IMG/VR virus record: IMGVR_UViG_3300009167_000012
Location: 1 to 41,753 of that record
DNA from: a virus
Direction: 5' to 3' (one strand)
DNA: 41,753 bases
Below the pieces are notes generated by a model. It saw only the letters and a program-made list of their open reading frames with translations. It searched no databases and was not told where the DNA came from. Made by a program: the position numbers and the translations under genes. Position 1 is the first letter of the stretch. Every line of letters begins with the position of its first letter. Of the stretch, positions 24,652 through 30,910 are shown piece by piece.

Positions 24652-24851
24652 GACGCCACCTCGACCACGCGCGCCAGGTAAGCGTGGTCGGCGGTGTCCT
24701 CGTCGTCTCTCGCTACGGTACCGTCGGCGTCTGTTTCGATGGTGAGCCACTCGACGTGGTCGTAGTCGGCTCGGAGTTGCGCGACTGCCGCGGCTAAAGA
24801 CTCGTATCCCGAGTCACAGCGCCCGTTGCTGTGTTGGATCGCGAAGATCAT
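24648..24851 (-). CDS. Small hypothetical protein
   Basis: 67 residues, starting at the ATG that overlaps the upstream stop (ATGA). A beta-alpha pattern (MIFAIQHSNG, then YESLAAAVAQLRADYDHVEW and LTIETDADGT) resembles small phage proteins of unknown role. Acidic C-terminal half. Confidence 0.55.
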   Translation of the reverse strand: MIFAIQHSNGRCDSGYESLAAAVAQLRADYDHVEWLTIETDADGTVARDDEDTADHAYLARVVEVAS

Positions 24852-25111
24852 GACACCACCTCGTTCTTGGTCTTGGTCTTGGGTAACGGCCCGAATGCCT
24901 TGGCGTGAGATGTTGGCACGTGCAGGATAATGAAATCGCGCGTGCGTGCGTCTTCCCAGCCGGGCATCAAGTCCCAGCCCTGCAGCCCGTGCTTGGCCGC
25001 GTAGTCGTCGGACGCTGCTCTCAGGCAATCATCGTGGTCCTCGTAGTCGCGCGCTGGGATCTTGACGTACTCGGTACCGCGAACGTTGTTGTAGCTATCG
25101 CGCCAGTTCAT
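24848..25111 (-). CDS. Hypothetical protein following a SAS-like leader
   Basis: 87 residues with no recognised domain. Aromatic and acidic residues are frequent in the first half (RDYEDHDDCLRAASDDYAAK). The start is fixed by the repeated leader element ending with GGGAGACCGGC just before the ATG. A promoter-like pair of boxes lies 38-66 bases upstream, so this may be the first gene of a short transcript of four small genes (25111 to 24234). Confidence 0.6.
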   Translation of the reverse strand: MNWRDSYNNVRGTEYVKIPARDYEDHDDCLRAASDDYAAKHGLQGWDLMPGWEDARTRDFIILHVPTSHAKAFGPLPKTKTKNEVVS

Positions 25112-25117
25112 GCCGGT

Positions 25118-25132
25118 CTCCCTTGGTTGGTT
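25118..25132 (-). promoter_or_regulatory. SAS-like start-associated element, copy 1
   Basis: The - strand reads AACCAACCAAGGGAG, seven bases before the ATG at 25111. It includes the ribosome-binding site. Confidence 0.8.
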
Positions 25133-25148
25133 CGTCGTGACAAGAGAG

Positions 25149-25177
25149 ACTATGAGGCGGCCCCATTGAAGAGTCAA
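25149..25177 (-). promoter_or_regulatory. Candidate sigma70-type promoter, leftward
   Basis: TTGACT (-35, at 25172-25177) and CATAGT (-10, at 25149-25154), 17 bases apart, on the - strand. Five and four matches to the TTGACA/TATAAT consensus. It would drive the gene starting at 25111. Confidence 0.5.
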
Positions 25178-25197
25178 GGGAGCCGCCTAACTTTTTT
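25155..25197 (+). terminator. Rho-independent-type terminator read rightward
   Basis: Stem AGGCGGCCCC (25155-25164) with 25178-25188 (one bulged A), 13-base loop, then TTTTTT at 25192-25197. The polarity is against the leftward genes, so it would stop rightward or antisense transcription; it also overlaps the leftward promoter. Confidence 0.55.
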
Positions 25198-25385
25198 CAC
25201 GACCCTGGGCGAGGGTGCTCTCCCTCCCAAGTCTTCATGTCGTCGCCAGCCTTGACGGCTTGGTGCCAATCGAAGAGCCACAGCGCGATGGCGAGCGCTT
25301 GCGACGACTCCCCGTCATGCCGCAGCTTCACGTCGACGTAAGCGCGTAGTTCGGTAAGCACTTTCTTCGCCTCGTCGTTGGTCAC
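25197..25385 (-). CDS. Small helical protein, unknown
   Basis: 62 residues from a GTG start with GGAGGG three bases ahead; the GTG overlaps the upstream stop (GTGA). Amphipathic helices (NDEAKKVLTELRAYVDVKLR; QALAIALWLFDWHQAV). No family recognised. Confidence 0.55.
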   Translation of the reverse strand: MTNDEAKKVLTELRAYVDVKLRHDGESSQALAIALWLFDWHQAVKAGDDMKTWEGEHPRPGS

Positions 25386-25837
25386 GTTCCCTCCGAGGGC
25401 TTGGGGTTGGTCATCTCCCAGCCGTTGAAGTCTGCCCATTCGCCATCCGCCTCGTCGACCTCGTAGCGCGCACGAACGTCCCTCACAAGCGGCCACGCCT
25501 TCTCGAACCACGCCAGCGTGGCCCTGAGCGTCTCGTTGTCCCCAACCGCCAACTCAGCTTCGGCCTCAGCATTCACGTTGCGCGCGCGCAGCTCCGCGTT
25601 CTCCGCTTCGAGCTGACGTTTGCGCTCGATCCACTCGTTGCGCTGCCGCACCATGCCGCTCACGGTCTCGACCGCTTCAGCGTTCTCCGCTTCGAGCTTG
25701 GCCACCTTGGCGAGCAGCGCGTTGCGCGAGGTCAGCAGCTCGTCGACGGACTTCTGAGCGTCTGCGTTTACCGCGCTCAGCCGCTCCACCTCGGCGCGGT
25801 ACCACTGCGGCGATCGGTTGTCTCCTAGTTCGTCCAT
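25382..25837 (-). CDS. Coiled-coil protein, unknown
   Basis: 151 residues. Residues 14-105 are a continuous heptad-rich coiled coil (VAKLEAENAEAVETVSGMVR; RKRQLEAENAELRARNVNAE). A short C-terminal segment with conserved-looking Trp and Asp (YEVDEADGEWADFNGWEM) follows. Probably dimeric, possibly an adaptor or regulator. TAGGAG lies seven bases before the ATG, and a degenerate SAS-like sequence (CGACCAACTAGGAG) overlaps it. Confidence 0.6.
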   Translation of the reverse strand: MDELGDNRSPQWYRAEVERLSAVNADAQKSVDELLTSRNALLAKVAKLEAENAEAVETVSGMVRQRNEWIERKRQLEAENAELRARNVNAEAEAELAVGDNETLRATLAWFEKAWPLVRDVRARYEVDEADGEWADFNGWEMTNPKPSEGT

Positions 25838-25847
25838 GTCTTCGCTC

Positions 25848-26195
25848 CTAGTTGGTCGGCCTGTACGATACACCCGAGTAGCCCTTGGCAGGCTTGCAAT
25901 GCGGGCAGGTTTTCGCGTCGTGCCCTGGCGCGTTGCGGTCGTGCACTTCGAGGTTGTTCGGCTCGACCGGCGCGTCGCAGGGTTTCCACGCGAGCTCGGC
26001 CTGCATCCACCGACCATCGGGCATGCGCTGCGGGCGCGAGATTGTCTGCACCGCAATCTGCCACTCGTCGGGCGGCATTTCCTGCTCGCTATTCCCTCCG
26101 AATATCCAGAGGAATACACGGCGCAATCCCGCGACGATTCCCCAAACAATAAGCACGCTCACCGCGAGCATGCAGAATGCCTCTACTCCGTTCAT
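25848..26195 (-). CDS. Membrane protein with a C-terminal Cys motif
   Basis: 115 residues. Residues 6-32 are a transmembrane segment (AFCMLAVSVLIVWGIVAGLR then RVFLWIFGG), followed by a polar domain of about 80 residues with a CPHC pair near the end. One Cys pair alone would need other ligands (nearby His residues are possible). Unknown role; possibly envelope-directed. Start fixed by the SAS-like leader immediately upstream. Confidence 0.6.
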   Translation of the reverse strand: MNGVEAFCMLAVSVLIVWGIVAGLRRVFLWIFGGNSEQEMPPDEWQIAVQTISRPQRMPDGRWMQAELAWKPCDAPVEPNNLEVHDRNAPGHDAKTCPHCKPAKGYSGVSYRPTN

Positions 26196-26202
26196 GACAC
26201 TT

Positions 26203-26218
26203 CTCCCTGGTTGGTTGG
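26203..26218 (-). promoter_or_regulatory. SAS-like start-associated element, copy 2
   Basis: The - strand reads CCAACCAACCAGGGAG, seven bases before the ATG at 26195. Confidence 0.85.
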
Positions 26219-26236
26219 AACGAAACGGTGCGGAGT

Positions 26237-26261
26237 AGGGCGGGGTTTGACGACCCGCCCT
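26237..26261. terminator. Hairpin upstream of leader copy 2
   Basis: Stem AGGGCGGG (26237-26244) with CCCGCCCT (26254-26261), nine-base loop, in the 126-base gap after the gene at 26322. A second small hairpin (CGCTCC-gag-GGAGCG) lies at about 26278-26292. Likely terminator, attenuator or leader structure. Confidence 0.45.
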
Positions 26262-26321
26262 CCCCTTCTATCCTCAACGCTCCGAGGGAGCGCTTGGGCA
26301 GACGCAGGAGCGTTCTGCCGC

Positions 26322-26522
26322 TTACGGCTGCAGCGCCCAGCGTTCGAGCCTGACCTGCTCGTGCAGGCTGAGCGGCGTGTGATGCCCTCTCAGGCTGACT
26401 TTGTCTGTTGGGAATCTGCAGCGCCTGACGTATGGGCCTCGTGCCCACTGTCGAGTGCCGCCGAGTCTGGTCTCTGCGCCGGCATCGCTTCCGCGTGCGG
26501 CGCTCCCTTTGGTGATGAACAT
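26322..26522 (-). CDS. Small basic protein, doubtful
   Basis: 66 residues, Arg-rich, no recognisable fold (RQWARGPYVRRCRFPTDKVS). I keep it because a well conserved SAS-like leader with a ribosome-binding site stands directly before its ATG, as for other genes here, and because no other frame covers this stretch. Codon pattern is not decisive. Could be non-coding. Confidence 0.4.
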   Translation of the reverse strand: MFITKGSAARGSDAGAETRLGGTRQWARGPYVRRCRFPTDKVSLRGHHTPLSLHEQVRLERWALQP

Positions 26523-26527
26523 GACTT

Positions 26528-26542
26528 TCCCTGGTTGGTTGG
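26528..26542 (-). promoter_or_regulatory. SAS-like start-associated element, copy 3
   Basis: The - strand reads CCAACCAACCAGGGA, five bases before the ATG at 26522, in a 43-base intergenic gap. Confidence 0.8.
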
Positions 26543-26565
26543 ATTGGTACGGCAGCTGCTGTTGC

Positions 26566-26814
26566 TCAGACCTCGTCTTCTTCGGTCGCCTCGCGCGTGG
26601 TCACCGAGACCACGCACCCAAGGCGTTCCGCGAGACTTTTCATCGCGTACGGAACCCAGTTCCAATCGCGCCTAAACGTGTTGTCCTCGGGTTCTCCTCC
26701 GCCGAGCGAACCGCCTGCAGCCTCCAGCGTCTCCCCGTCGACTGTGATGCGCATGCTCGCGCGGTCGCCTCGGTCGCACTCGTCAGTTACTAGTTCTATG
26801 GCTACGTGTCTCAT
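26566..26814 (-). CDS. Small hypothetical protein
   Basis: 82 residues. It begins with a beta strand (MRHVAIELVTDECDRGDRAS), then a hairpin (MRITVDGETLEAAGG) and a helix that ends in CVVSVTTREATEED. No family recognised. The start follows a SAS-like leader and overlaps the stop of the upstream Cys-rich frame (ATGA). The longer frame extending upstream runs through other genes and is not used. Confidence 0.55.
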   Translation of the reverse strand: MRHVAIELVTDECDRGDRASMRITVDGETLEAAGGSLGGGEPEDNTFRRDWNWVPYAMKSLAERLGCVVSVTTREATEEDEV

Positions 26815-26912
26815 TTTGCCTCTTTGGTTGGTTTGCGTGCCCAACAAGACCAGCATGGCGCTGGCCCTGTTGGTGGCGGCTCGTACTGTGAGCCGCAGTC
26901 GAGACAGGTTAC
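26811..26912 (-). other. Zinc-ribbon-like coding stretch without its own start (-1 relative to upstream gene)
   Basis: 33 codons encode VTCLDCGSQYEPPPTGPAPC followed by WSC and a basic tail: two CxxC pairs about 15 residues apart, a convincing zinc ribbon. No ATG, GTG or TTG opens it. It is in the -1 frame of the gene at 26909-27109, whose TAA stop overlaps its first codon, and its stop overlaps the next ATG (ATGA). It may be a C-terminal extension of that gene made by frameshift, or the product of a one-base loss. Confidence 0.45.
26821..26834 (-). promoter_or_regulatory. SAS-like start-associated element, copy 4
   Basis: The - strand reads AAACCAACCAAAGA, before the ATG at 26814; GAGG of the ribosome-binding site follows. 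Divergent copy that lies inside the zinc-ribbon frame. Confidence 0.65.
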
Positions 26913-27109
26913 GCGTCCGCTTCTTCGAGGTCTGAAGCCGACAGCTGCATGGCTCCATTCTTCCGCGGGCGCCCCGGTCCTTTTGGGGCGTCGATCATCC
27001 CGAGCGCCTCCTGTAGCTCGCGCATGCGGCGCTCGCCGTCTTTGCGGCCCGCGCTCATCGCAGCGTTGAACTCGCGGTCGGTCATCTCTTCCCAATCGAT
27101 AGCAGTCAT
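26909..27109 (-). CDS. Small charged protein with an AT-hook-like motif
   Basis: 66 residues. The segment APKGPGRPRKNGAMQLS contains GPGRPRK, close to an AT-hook (core GRP), which would bind the minor groove of DNA. The first 40 residues are a charged helix (TDREFNAAMSAGRKDGERRM). The ATG overlaps the upstream stop by one base (TGATG). In many bacteria 'GRPRK' segments also occur in proteins that do not bind DNA, so the role is tentative. Confidence 0.55.
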   Translation of the reverse strand: MTAIDWEEMTDREFNAAMSAGRKDGERRMRELQEALGMIDAPKGPGRPRKNGAMQLSASDLEEADA

Positions 27110-27417
27110 CACCAGGGGCCTCCATTGTTGCCCTTGTTGGCGTCGTAGTACCGCTGCGCTTGGTCGAGTGTCGTCCAGCCGAATGCCGTAGCGAATCGGC
27201 TGTACAGGTAGTGCGCCTTGTCTTTACCCACAACGTCACGCAGAGCGCGGTTAGGCGTCGAGTTGAACGTGGTCGGGTTCGAGAGCACCTTGCAGATGTG
27301 GCGCGCCTCTTGGGCGGTCTCCCCGTCGCCCCTCGTCTGCTCCTGCCACGGATTGAAGCCGCTGTTTGGGTCGGGCGCGACTTGCTGGAACCCGAAGAAC
27401 CTTAGGATTGCGCCCAT
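27109..27417 (-). CDS. Hypothetical protein
   Basis: 102 residues from the ATG at 27417; a GTG two codons earlier (27423) is possible. GGGGG lies seven bases before the ATG. The sequence includes an aromatic helix (AHYLYSRFATAFGWTTLDQA) and ends NNGGPW. No family recognised. Its start lies inside a short 20-codon frame that carries the SAS-like leader, so translation may be coupled to it. Confidence 0.55.
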   Translation of the reverse strand: MGAILRFFGFQQVAPDPNSGFNPWQEQTRGDGETAQEARHICKVLSNPTTFNSTPNRALRDVVGKDKAHYLYSRFATAFGWTTLDQAQRYYDANKGNNGGPW

Positions 27418-27464
27418 CGGCACACCCCCGCGCTTGCCGCTGATGGCGGCGTTTCGTTACGCAT
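27402..27464 (-). CDS. 20-residue leader peptide candidate
   Basis: An ATG directly after a strong SAS-like leader (with GGAG) opens a frame of only 20 codons (MRNETPPSAASAGVCRWAQS) ending in TAA, 15 bases past the start of the next gene in another frame. Since the leader elsewhere marks true starts, this peptide is probably translated and could control the start of the gene at 27417 by coupling. Confidence 0.45.
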   Translation of the reverse strand: MRNETPPSAASAGVCRWAQS

Positions 27465-27588
27465 ACACAGTCTCCTGGTTGGTTGGAATACAACAGTCAG
27501 GACACGCAAACGGCGTGCATACGTGCCCTGACCCGAACGCGTGAGCGCTCGCAGACGGGGCCTCTTTCGAGGCCCTCACTGCCAGTGC
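27465..27588. other. Intergenic region with two hairpins
   Basis: Besides the SAS-like leader and the stem-loop described with copy 5, this gap has GGGCCTC-TTTC-GAGGCCC at about 27558-27576, a tight 7-bp hairpin that may end the upstream transcript. No T-run follows on the - strand. Confidence 0.5.
27472..27486 (-). promoter_or_regulatory. SAS-like start-associated element, copy 5
   Basis: The - strand reads CCAACCAACCAGGAG, seven bases before the ATG at 27464. An 11-bp stem-loop (GTCAGGGCACG with CGTGTCCTGAC, one G-U) lies just upstream of it at about 27492-27528. Confidence 0.85.
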
Positions 27589-27891
27589 TCAGCAGAAGTC
27601 GCAGGTGCCGGGGATGTCGTGGCTGCAGCCAACGTCGAGCCCGAACAGCACCCGGTTGAACTCGGCTTCGCTGATTGCGTTCGGCGCTGCGAACCCCGCA
27701 GAGTCGGCCTCGTCGCTATCTGACGGCTCCTCGCCCTGCAAATGCAGTTCGGGCACGAGCAGCGCATGCAGCCGATTACGGAACACGTCCACCTGGTCAC
27801 TGCATCCGCGCATGTCATCGAACAGTTTTTCGAGGCCCAGCCGCTGGCTGTCGTGCGTGATTGCGATGTCCCGTGAGTCGAGCCTGTTCAT
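27589..27891 (-). CDS. Hypothetical protein with Cys-rich C-terminus
   Basis: 100 residues; helical N-terminal half (RLGLEKLFDDMRGCSDQVDV FRNRLHALLVP), acidic middle, and a C-terminal GCSHDIPGTCDFC that could bind a metal. No family recognised. The start follows SAS-like leader copy 6, and a pair of TGACNNNNGTCA operators lies 50-110 bases upstream, so its expression is probably controlled by the phage repressor. Confidence 0.6.
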   Translation of the reverse strand: MNRLDSRDIAITHDSQRLGLEKLFDDMRGCSDQVDVFRNRLHALLVPELHLQGEEPSDSDEADSAGFAAPNAISEAEFNRVLFGLDVGCSHDIPGTCDFC

Positions 27892-27900
27892 GTCCGATGT

Positions 27901-27915
27901 CTCCTGGTTGGTTGG
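27901..27915 (-). promoter_or_regulatory. SAS-like start-associated element, copy 6
   Basis: The - strand reads CCAACCAACCAGGAG, nine bases before the ATG at 27891. Confidence 0.85.
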
Positions 27916-27937
27916 TGCGACGTCACAAGGCTTACGA

Positions 27938-28004
27938 CATGACAAACGTCAAGGTCAAGGCGCCATCCCCGGGAAAACGGCACCTTGACCTGACAATCGT
28001 CATG
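27938..28004. promoter_or_regulatory. Paired operators within a 67-bp imperfect inverted repeat
   Basis: TGACAAACGTCA at 27940-27951 and TGACAATCGTCA at 27991-28002 lie at the two ends of an inverted repeat whose inner arms are AGGTCAAGG (27952-27960) and CCTTGACCT (27983-27991). The right operator includes the endolysin stop codon. On the - strand TTGACC and TTGACG sequences overlap it and could serve as -35 boxes; no good -10 was found. Confidence 0.65.
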
Positions 28005-28599
28005 AACGTTCCCACGTGCCCACTTCAAAATGCATGTCGTCGCGTGATTTCCCTGACCAATCCGCGCCGCACACAATGCCTGCTGGCCAGATGTGGCCGT
28101 GTGGCGTCTCGACGTCGACACGGATGGTGTGCGCGATGTCGATGATGCGATGCAGGCTGCCGGGCTCTCCCGGCGCTGCGCCTGGTTTGCCCATTGGGTT
28201 CTGCGCTGCGTTCAGGTCGATCGCTGTGCCGCGGCTGTGGTTGCTGAGGAGCTTGCCCCACGCTTCCTTTGGTGCGCCTGGCAGCGGTGCTGTGACGCCA
28301 CGTTTGAGGCGCGGATTGAAGCCGCCGTCGTAGCTGAGGACGTCGACGCCGATCCCGTGTGTGATGAATATCGCGCGCAGGAACTCGGACAGCACTGGCG
28401 CCGCTGCGAGGTTGACGCGCGGGGAGAACTTGCCGCCTTTCTGCAGCACGTACGGCCCGATTCGCGTCAGATTGAGCCCCTGCCACGTCGCTGGCACTGT
28501 GATTGCTGGTGTGCCGGACGCCAGCGACACAGCGAAGTCGAGCGGGAATCGTGCCGCGCGTTCCATGTACGTCAGCTGCCTTGGTCGCTCAGTCGACAT
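28000..28599 (-). CDS. Endolysin, M15-type metallopeptidase
   Basis: 199 residues. The zinc-site motifs of the M15 (VanY/D-Ala-D-Ala carboxypeptidase-like) family are present: GGFNPR at 92-97, SNHSRGTAID (His121, Asp128) and DDMHFE near the C-terminus (His190). Phage members cut the peptide cross-bridge or stem of peptidoglycan. No signal peptide, so it needs a holin, and two membrane proteins are encoded just upstream. The start chosen is the ATG seven bases after GGAG; a GTG two codons earlier is also open. The N-terminal 60 residues may be a substrate-binding or structural extension. Confidence 0.8.
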   Translation of the reverse strand: MSTERPRQLTYMERAARFPLDFAVSLASGTPAITVPATWQGLNLTRIGPYVLQKGGKFSPRVNLAAAPVLSEFLRAIFITHGIGVDVLSYDGGFNPRLKRGVTAPLPGAPKEAWGKLLSNHSRGTAIDLNAAQNPMGKPGAAPGEPGSLHRIIDIAHTIRVDVETPHGHIWPAGIVCGADWSGKSRDDMHFEVGTWERS

Positions 28600-28996
28600 A
28601 GTCACTCTCCAGTTGGTTGAGCCCTTCGAGCTCGTCGATGTGGTCGCCGACGCCGAGCATCGGAAGCATCCGAGCAGGCGCGGCGATGATGCGTGTTGGT
28701 GCTCCGCCGAGTGCGCTCTCGACGAACAGCACGCCGTTTGCGACGCGCGCGAGTAGGTAGAAGCCGATCGCTGCCACCGTCACCACGAGCAGCACGCAGA
28801 GCAGCACGAGCCCGAGCACGAGGCGCCAGCCGTTGTAAGCGACGGTGCCGAGGATCGCGCCCCACTGCGGGCCTGCGCCGTGCAAGCGCGGCACGTCCTG
28901 CATGGCGCCACCGTGGATGTGCAGGTCACGGCCTACGTTGATCTGCACTGGCGCGTTGCTGACCCAGCCAGGCATGTGCTTGTCGATCTTGGTCAC
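28589..28996 (-). CDS. Membrane protein of the lysis cassette
   Basis: 135 residues from a GTG that overlaps the holin-like gene stop (GTGA). Residues about 47-85 are one long or two short transmembrane helices (NGWRLVLGLVLLCVLLVVTV then AAIGFYLLARV). The N-terminal part contains NVGRDLHIHG and the C-terminus is acidic. It lies between a two-helix holin-like gene and the endolysin, so it may be a second holin, antiholin or lysis regulator. No family recognised. Confidence 0.6.
   Translation of the reverse strand: MTKIDKHMPGWVSNAPVQINVGRDLHIHGGAMQDVPRLHGAGPQWGAILGTVAYNGWRLVLGLVLLCVLLVVTVAAIGFYLLARVANGVLFVESALGGAPTRIIAAPARMLPMLGVGDHIDELEGLNQLESDYVD
28605..28620 (-). promoter_or_regulatory. SAS-like start-associated element, copy 7 (degenerate)
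   Basis: The - strand reads TCAACCAACTGGAGAG before the endolysin ATG. It lies inside the end of the upstream coding region and keeps the ribosome-binding site. Confidence 0.55.
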
Positions 28997-29166
28997 TCGA
29001 TCACCCCAGCGACGCAAAGGGCATTGAGGGCGACGCCCGCGACGTTGAGGACGCACAGCAGCACGCCGAACATGCGAGTTCCGATGTTGTTCGAGCTGTC
29101 GCGCGCAACGAGGAACGTGCACACGGCACCCGCGGTGCATACCGGCAGCGCTAGTACGTTCAGCAT
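28993..29166 (-). CDS. Holin-like protein, two transmembrane helices
   Basis: 57 residues: helix 1 LNVLALPVCTAGAVCTFLVA, a short charged loop RDSSNNIGTR, and helix 2 MFGVLLCVLNVAGVALNALC. This is the topology of a small class II holin. AGAGGAAG precedes the ATG and the stop overlaps the next gene's GTG. With the endolysin two genes downstream it forms a lysis cassette. The number of Cys residues (four, all in helices) is unusual for a holin. Confidence 0.6.
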   Translation of the reverse strand: MLNVLALPVCTAGAVCTFLVARDSSNNIGTRMFGVLLCVLNVAGVALNALCVAGVIE

Positions 29167-29168
29167 GC

Positions 29169-29342
29169 TCACTGCTTCCTCTGGCGCTGTTTCTTCGAGT
29201 ACTCGTTGAGCCCGTCGAACCCGTAGAAGTCGTCAGGGTGCGACGTTGGCGCGGTTCGCTTGCGCTTCGTCGTGCTCCGCTCACGCATCTTGCGGAGCTT
29301 GCGCTGGTCGGGCGTTTCCTTGAGAAGATCCCAGATGTTCAT
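29169..29342 (-). CDS. Small very basic protein
   Basis: 57 residues, highly basic (RKLRKMRERSTTKRKR) with an aromatic middle (DDFYGFDGLNEY) and KKQRQRKQ at the end. Probably nucleic-acid binding or an unstructured linker protein; no family recognised. It starts at an ATG overlapping the methyltransferase stop (ATGA). Confidence 0.55.
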   Translation of the reverse strand: MNIWDLLKETPDQRKLRKMRERSTTKRKRTAPTSHPDDFYGFDGLNEYSKKQRQRKQ

Positions 29343-29971
29343 TGCCACCACTCCACATTGACGCCGCTCGCGCTGACCTCGACTGGATGCAGCTCAGGGC
29401 GGCGCACGACGTCGATCGTGCACATGTCGGTCATGCCCCCGTTCTTGTTGCCGCTGTACTTCGGGCGCGAGGCGTGGATGACGAGCCGCTTGAGGTAAGC
29501 TTGCGACCACAGCCCGGCGCGCCGGTCTTGTCCTGCGAGCGTTGTCAGGGGGCAATGGCACACCGCCCGATCTGCCAAGTCGAGCGCGTGCAGGATGTGC
29601 TCCTCGGTCTGCCCACCCTCAAACGGCGGGTTGAGCACCGCGATGTGGAACGCTCCGAGCGTGTCTACGTGGAGTTGCAAGAAGTCGGCTTCATGCGTCT
29701 CGAAGCCGCAGCGACCGAGGTACTCAGCGTTCTGCGGGTCGATGTCCACGCAAGTCACAGACTTGACGAACGCGCGCAGCACCATCGCGAGCGCGCCACG
29801 TCCGGCGCTTGGTTCGAGCGCGCGCCACGTCGTCTTGACCATGCCGTCGTTGTACGGTCGCAGCGCCCATTCAGCGATTCGCGCTGCGAGGTACGGGTCG
29901 AGGTACCACTGCGATTTGCTCGGGTCGCACTTATCCGGGTTCTCCGGATTCACTAGTTGGAAGTCGATCAT
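29339..29971 (-). CDS. DNA N6-adenine methyltransferase-like protein
   Basis: 210 residues. Motif I LEPSAGRGAL (residues 52-61) binds S-adenosylmethionine, CVDIDPQNAEYL follows as the acidic strand end, and NPPF (114-117) is the catalytic motif of amino-methyltransferases acting on adenine. No target-recognition domain is obvious and no restriction partner is adjacent, so it is an orphan enzyme, perhaps protecting phage DNA from host restriction or marking replicated DNA. The start is fixed by a SAS-like leader and ATGA overlap. Confidence 0.8.
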   Translation of the reverse strand: MIDFQLVNPENPDKCDPSKSQWYLDPYLAARIAEWALRPYNDGMVKTTWRALEPSAGRGALAMVLRAFVKSVTCVDIDPQNAEYLGRCGFETHEADFLQLHVDTLGAFHIAVLNPPFEGGQTEEHILHALDLADRAVCHCPLTTLAGQDRRAGLWSQAYLKRLVIHASRPKYSGNKNGGMTDMCTIDVVRRPELHPVEVSASGVNVEWWQ

Positions 29972-30147
29972 GTGTCTTGTCCTGGTTGGTTGGTGTTGTC
30001 GTTCGCGGGCAAGCGCGCCTTGAGCGCGCACACCTCTAGTCGCATGTGGTCGACGCTCATTGACGGGCGTCCGTGATCGTCGAGCGTGTTCGCGAGCTCG
30101 CGGAGCGCGTCGATCACTCGGTCGTGGGCGGATCGAAGCGCAGCCAT
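29968..30147 (-). CDS. Small helical protein, unknown
   Basis: 59 residues (HDRVIDALRELANTLDDHGR; HMRLEVCALKARLPAND). It starts at an ATG inside the end of the RusA-like gene, 31 bases before that gene's stop, so start choice is less secure than for neighbours. The C-terminal codons (NTNQPGQ) are the SAS-like leader of the next gene. No family recognised. Confidence 0.5.
   Translation of the reverse strand: MAALRSAHDRVIDALRELANTLDDHGRPSMSVDHMRLEVCALKARLPANDNTNQPGQDT
29981..29993 (-). promoter_or_regulatory. SAS-like start-associated element, copy 8
   Basis: The - strand reads CCAACCAACCAGG, nine bases before the methyltransferase ATG, within the previous coding frame. Confidence 0.8.
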
Positions 30148-30743
30148 ATCTGGATTCCGAACATCCTTGGAAACGGTTCGTACTTCGCTTGCCTGTAAAC
30201 CCATTTGACGCCCTGTTGTTTGATCCAGCCGTCTGCTTGTCCGATCGTGTTGAGGTGCTCGCGCCACGCTGCGCCGTCACGCGCATAGCGGCAGAGCGAG
30301 TCGCGAATCGCCTTGAAGCAAAAGCCCAAGTTGTCGTCGTCCATCTCGGTTTTTGGATTGCCGGCGCGTGGCGATAGGCGCACGTAGTCGATCGCGCGCA
30401 AGCCATCGAGCCCGTTCGGGTAGTAGCCCTGGATGATCGTCGCGACGCTATCGCGCAGCTCGGCGTACTCCTCCTGCTCACGCTTCACGCGCCACTTCAG
30501 TTGTTTCGCTGTGATGTTGTGGATGCCAATCTTCTTCGGTTGTTCGAGAAAGATCGGCAGCTGCACGATGTGCACGCCGGTCGCGCGCCACACGCGATGC
30601 AGCTGCGGCACCATGCACTTTGGCCGCTTCGGCGCTTTCGGTGCCTTGGCCTCCTTGAGCCGAGGCTTGCCGCTGATGGCTGCGCGGATGTCGGCGGCCA
30701 GCTCGGGGTCGTTGATCGCGTTGCGCGCGTACGAGCGGGTCAT
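30114..30743 (-). CDS. RusA-like Holliday-junction endonuclease (probable)
   Basis: 209 residues. The segment EMDDDNLGFCFKAIRDSL (Asp135, Asp137, Asn138, Lys144, Asp148) matches the 'DxDN..K...D.L' signature of RusA-type resolvases, preceded by a strand (AIDYVRLSPR) and followed by strand-like FGIQIWLRF. It would cut branched DNA before packaging or during recombination. An extra N-terminal region (about 60 basic residues) is longer than in Escherichia coli RusA. It starts at an ATG overlapping the upstream stop (ATGA). Located among replication genes. Confidence 0.6.
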   Translation of the reverse strand: MTRSYARNAINDPELAADIRAAISGKPRLKEAKAPKAPKRPKCMVPQLHRVWRATGVHIVQLPIFLEQPKKIGIHNITAKQLKWRVKREQEEYAELRDSVATIIQGYYPNGLDGLRAIDYVRLSPRAGNPKTEMDDDNLGFCFKAIRDSLCRYARDGAAWREHLNTIGQADGWIKQQGVKWVYRQAKYEPFPRMFGIQIWLRFDPPTTE

Positions 30744-30910
30744 ATCCGACGCTCTCCCCAGAACAGCAGAACGTGCTCCGCGATTTTGTACGAGCCCCAA
30801 ACAGGCTCACGGTAAGATGACTTGCGCCCTGGGCCCGTCCAGTTCCACCAGCGGCGAGACGCGTTGAAGCGCACTCGTGCACGCCGAAGCTTCGTCCGGG
30901 TGATTCTCAT
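30740..30910 (-). CDS. Small Arg/Trp-rich protein, unknown
   Basis: 56 residues, strongly basic and aromatic (TRTKLRRARVRFNASRRWWN). Probably nucleic-acid binding or structural; no family known to me. ATGA overlaps on both sides support real coding. The longer upstream in-frame extension is rejected because it overlaps two genes. Confidence 0.55.
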   Translation of the reverse strand: MRITRTKLRRARVRFNASRRWWNWTGPGRKSSYREPVWGSYKIAEHVLLFWGERRI

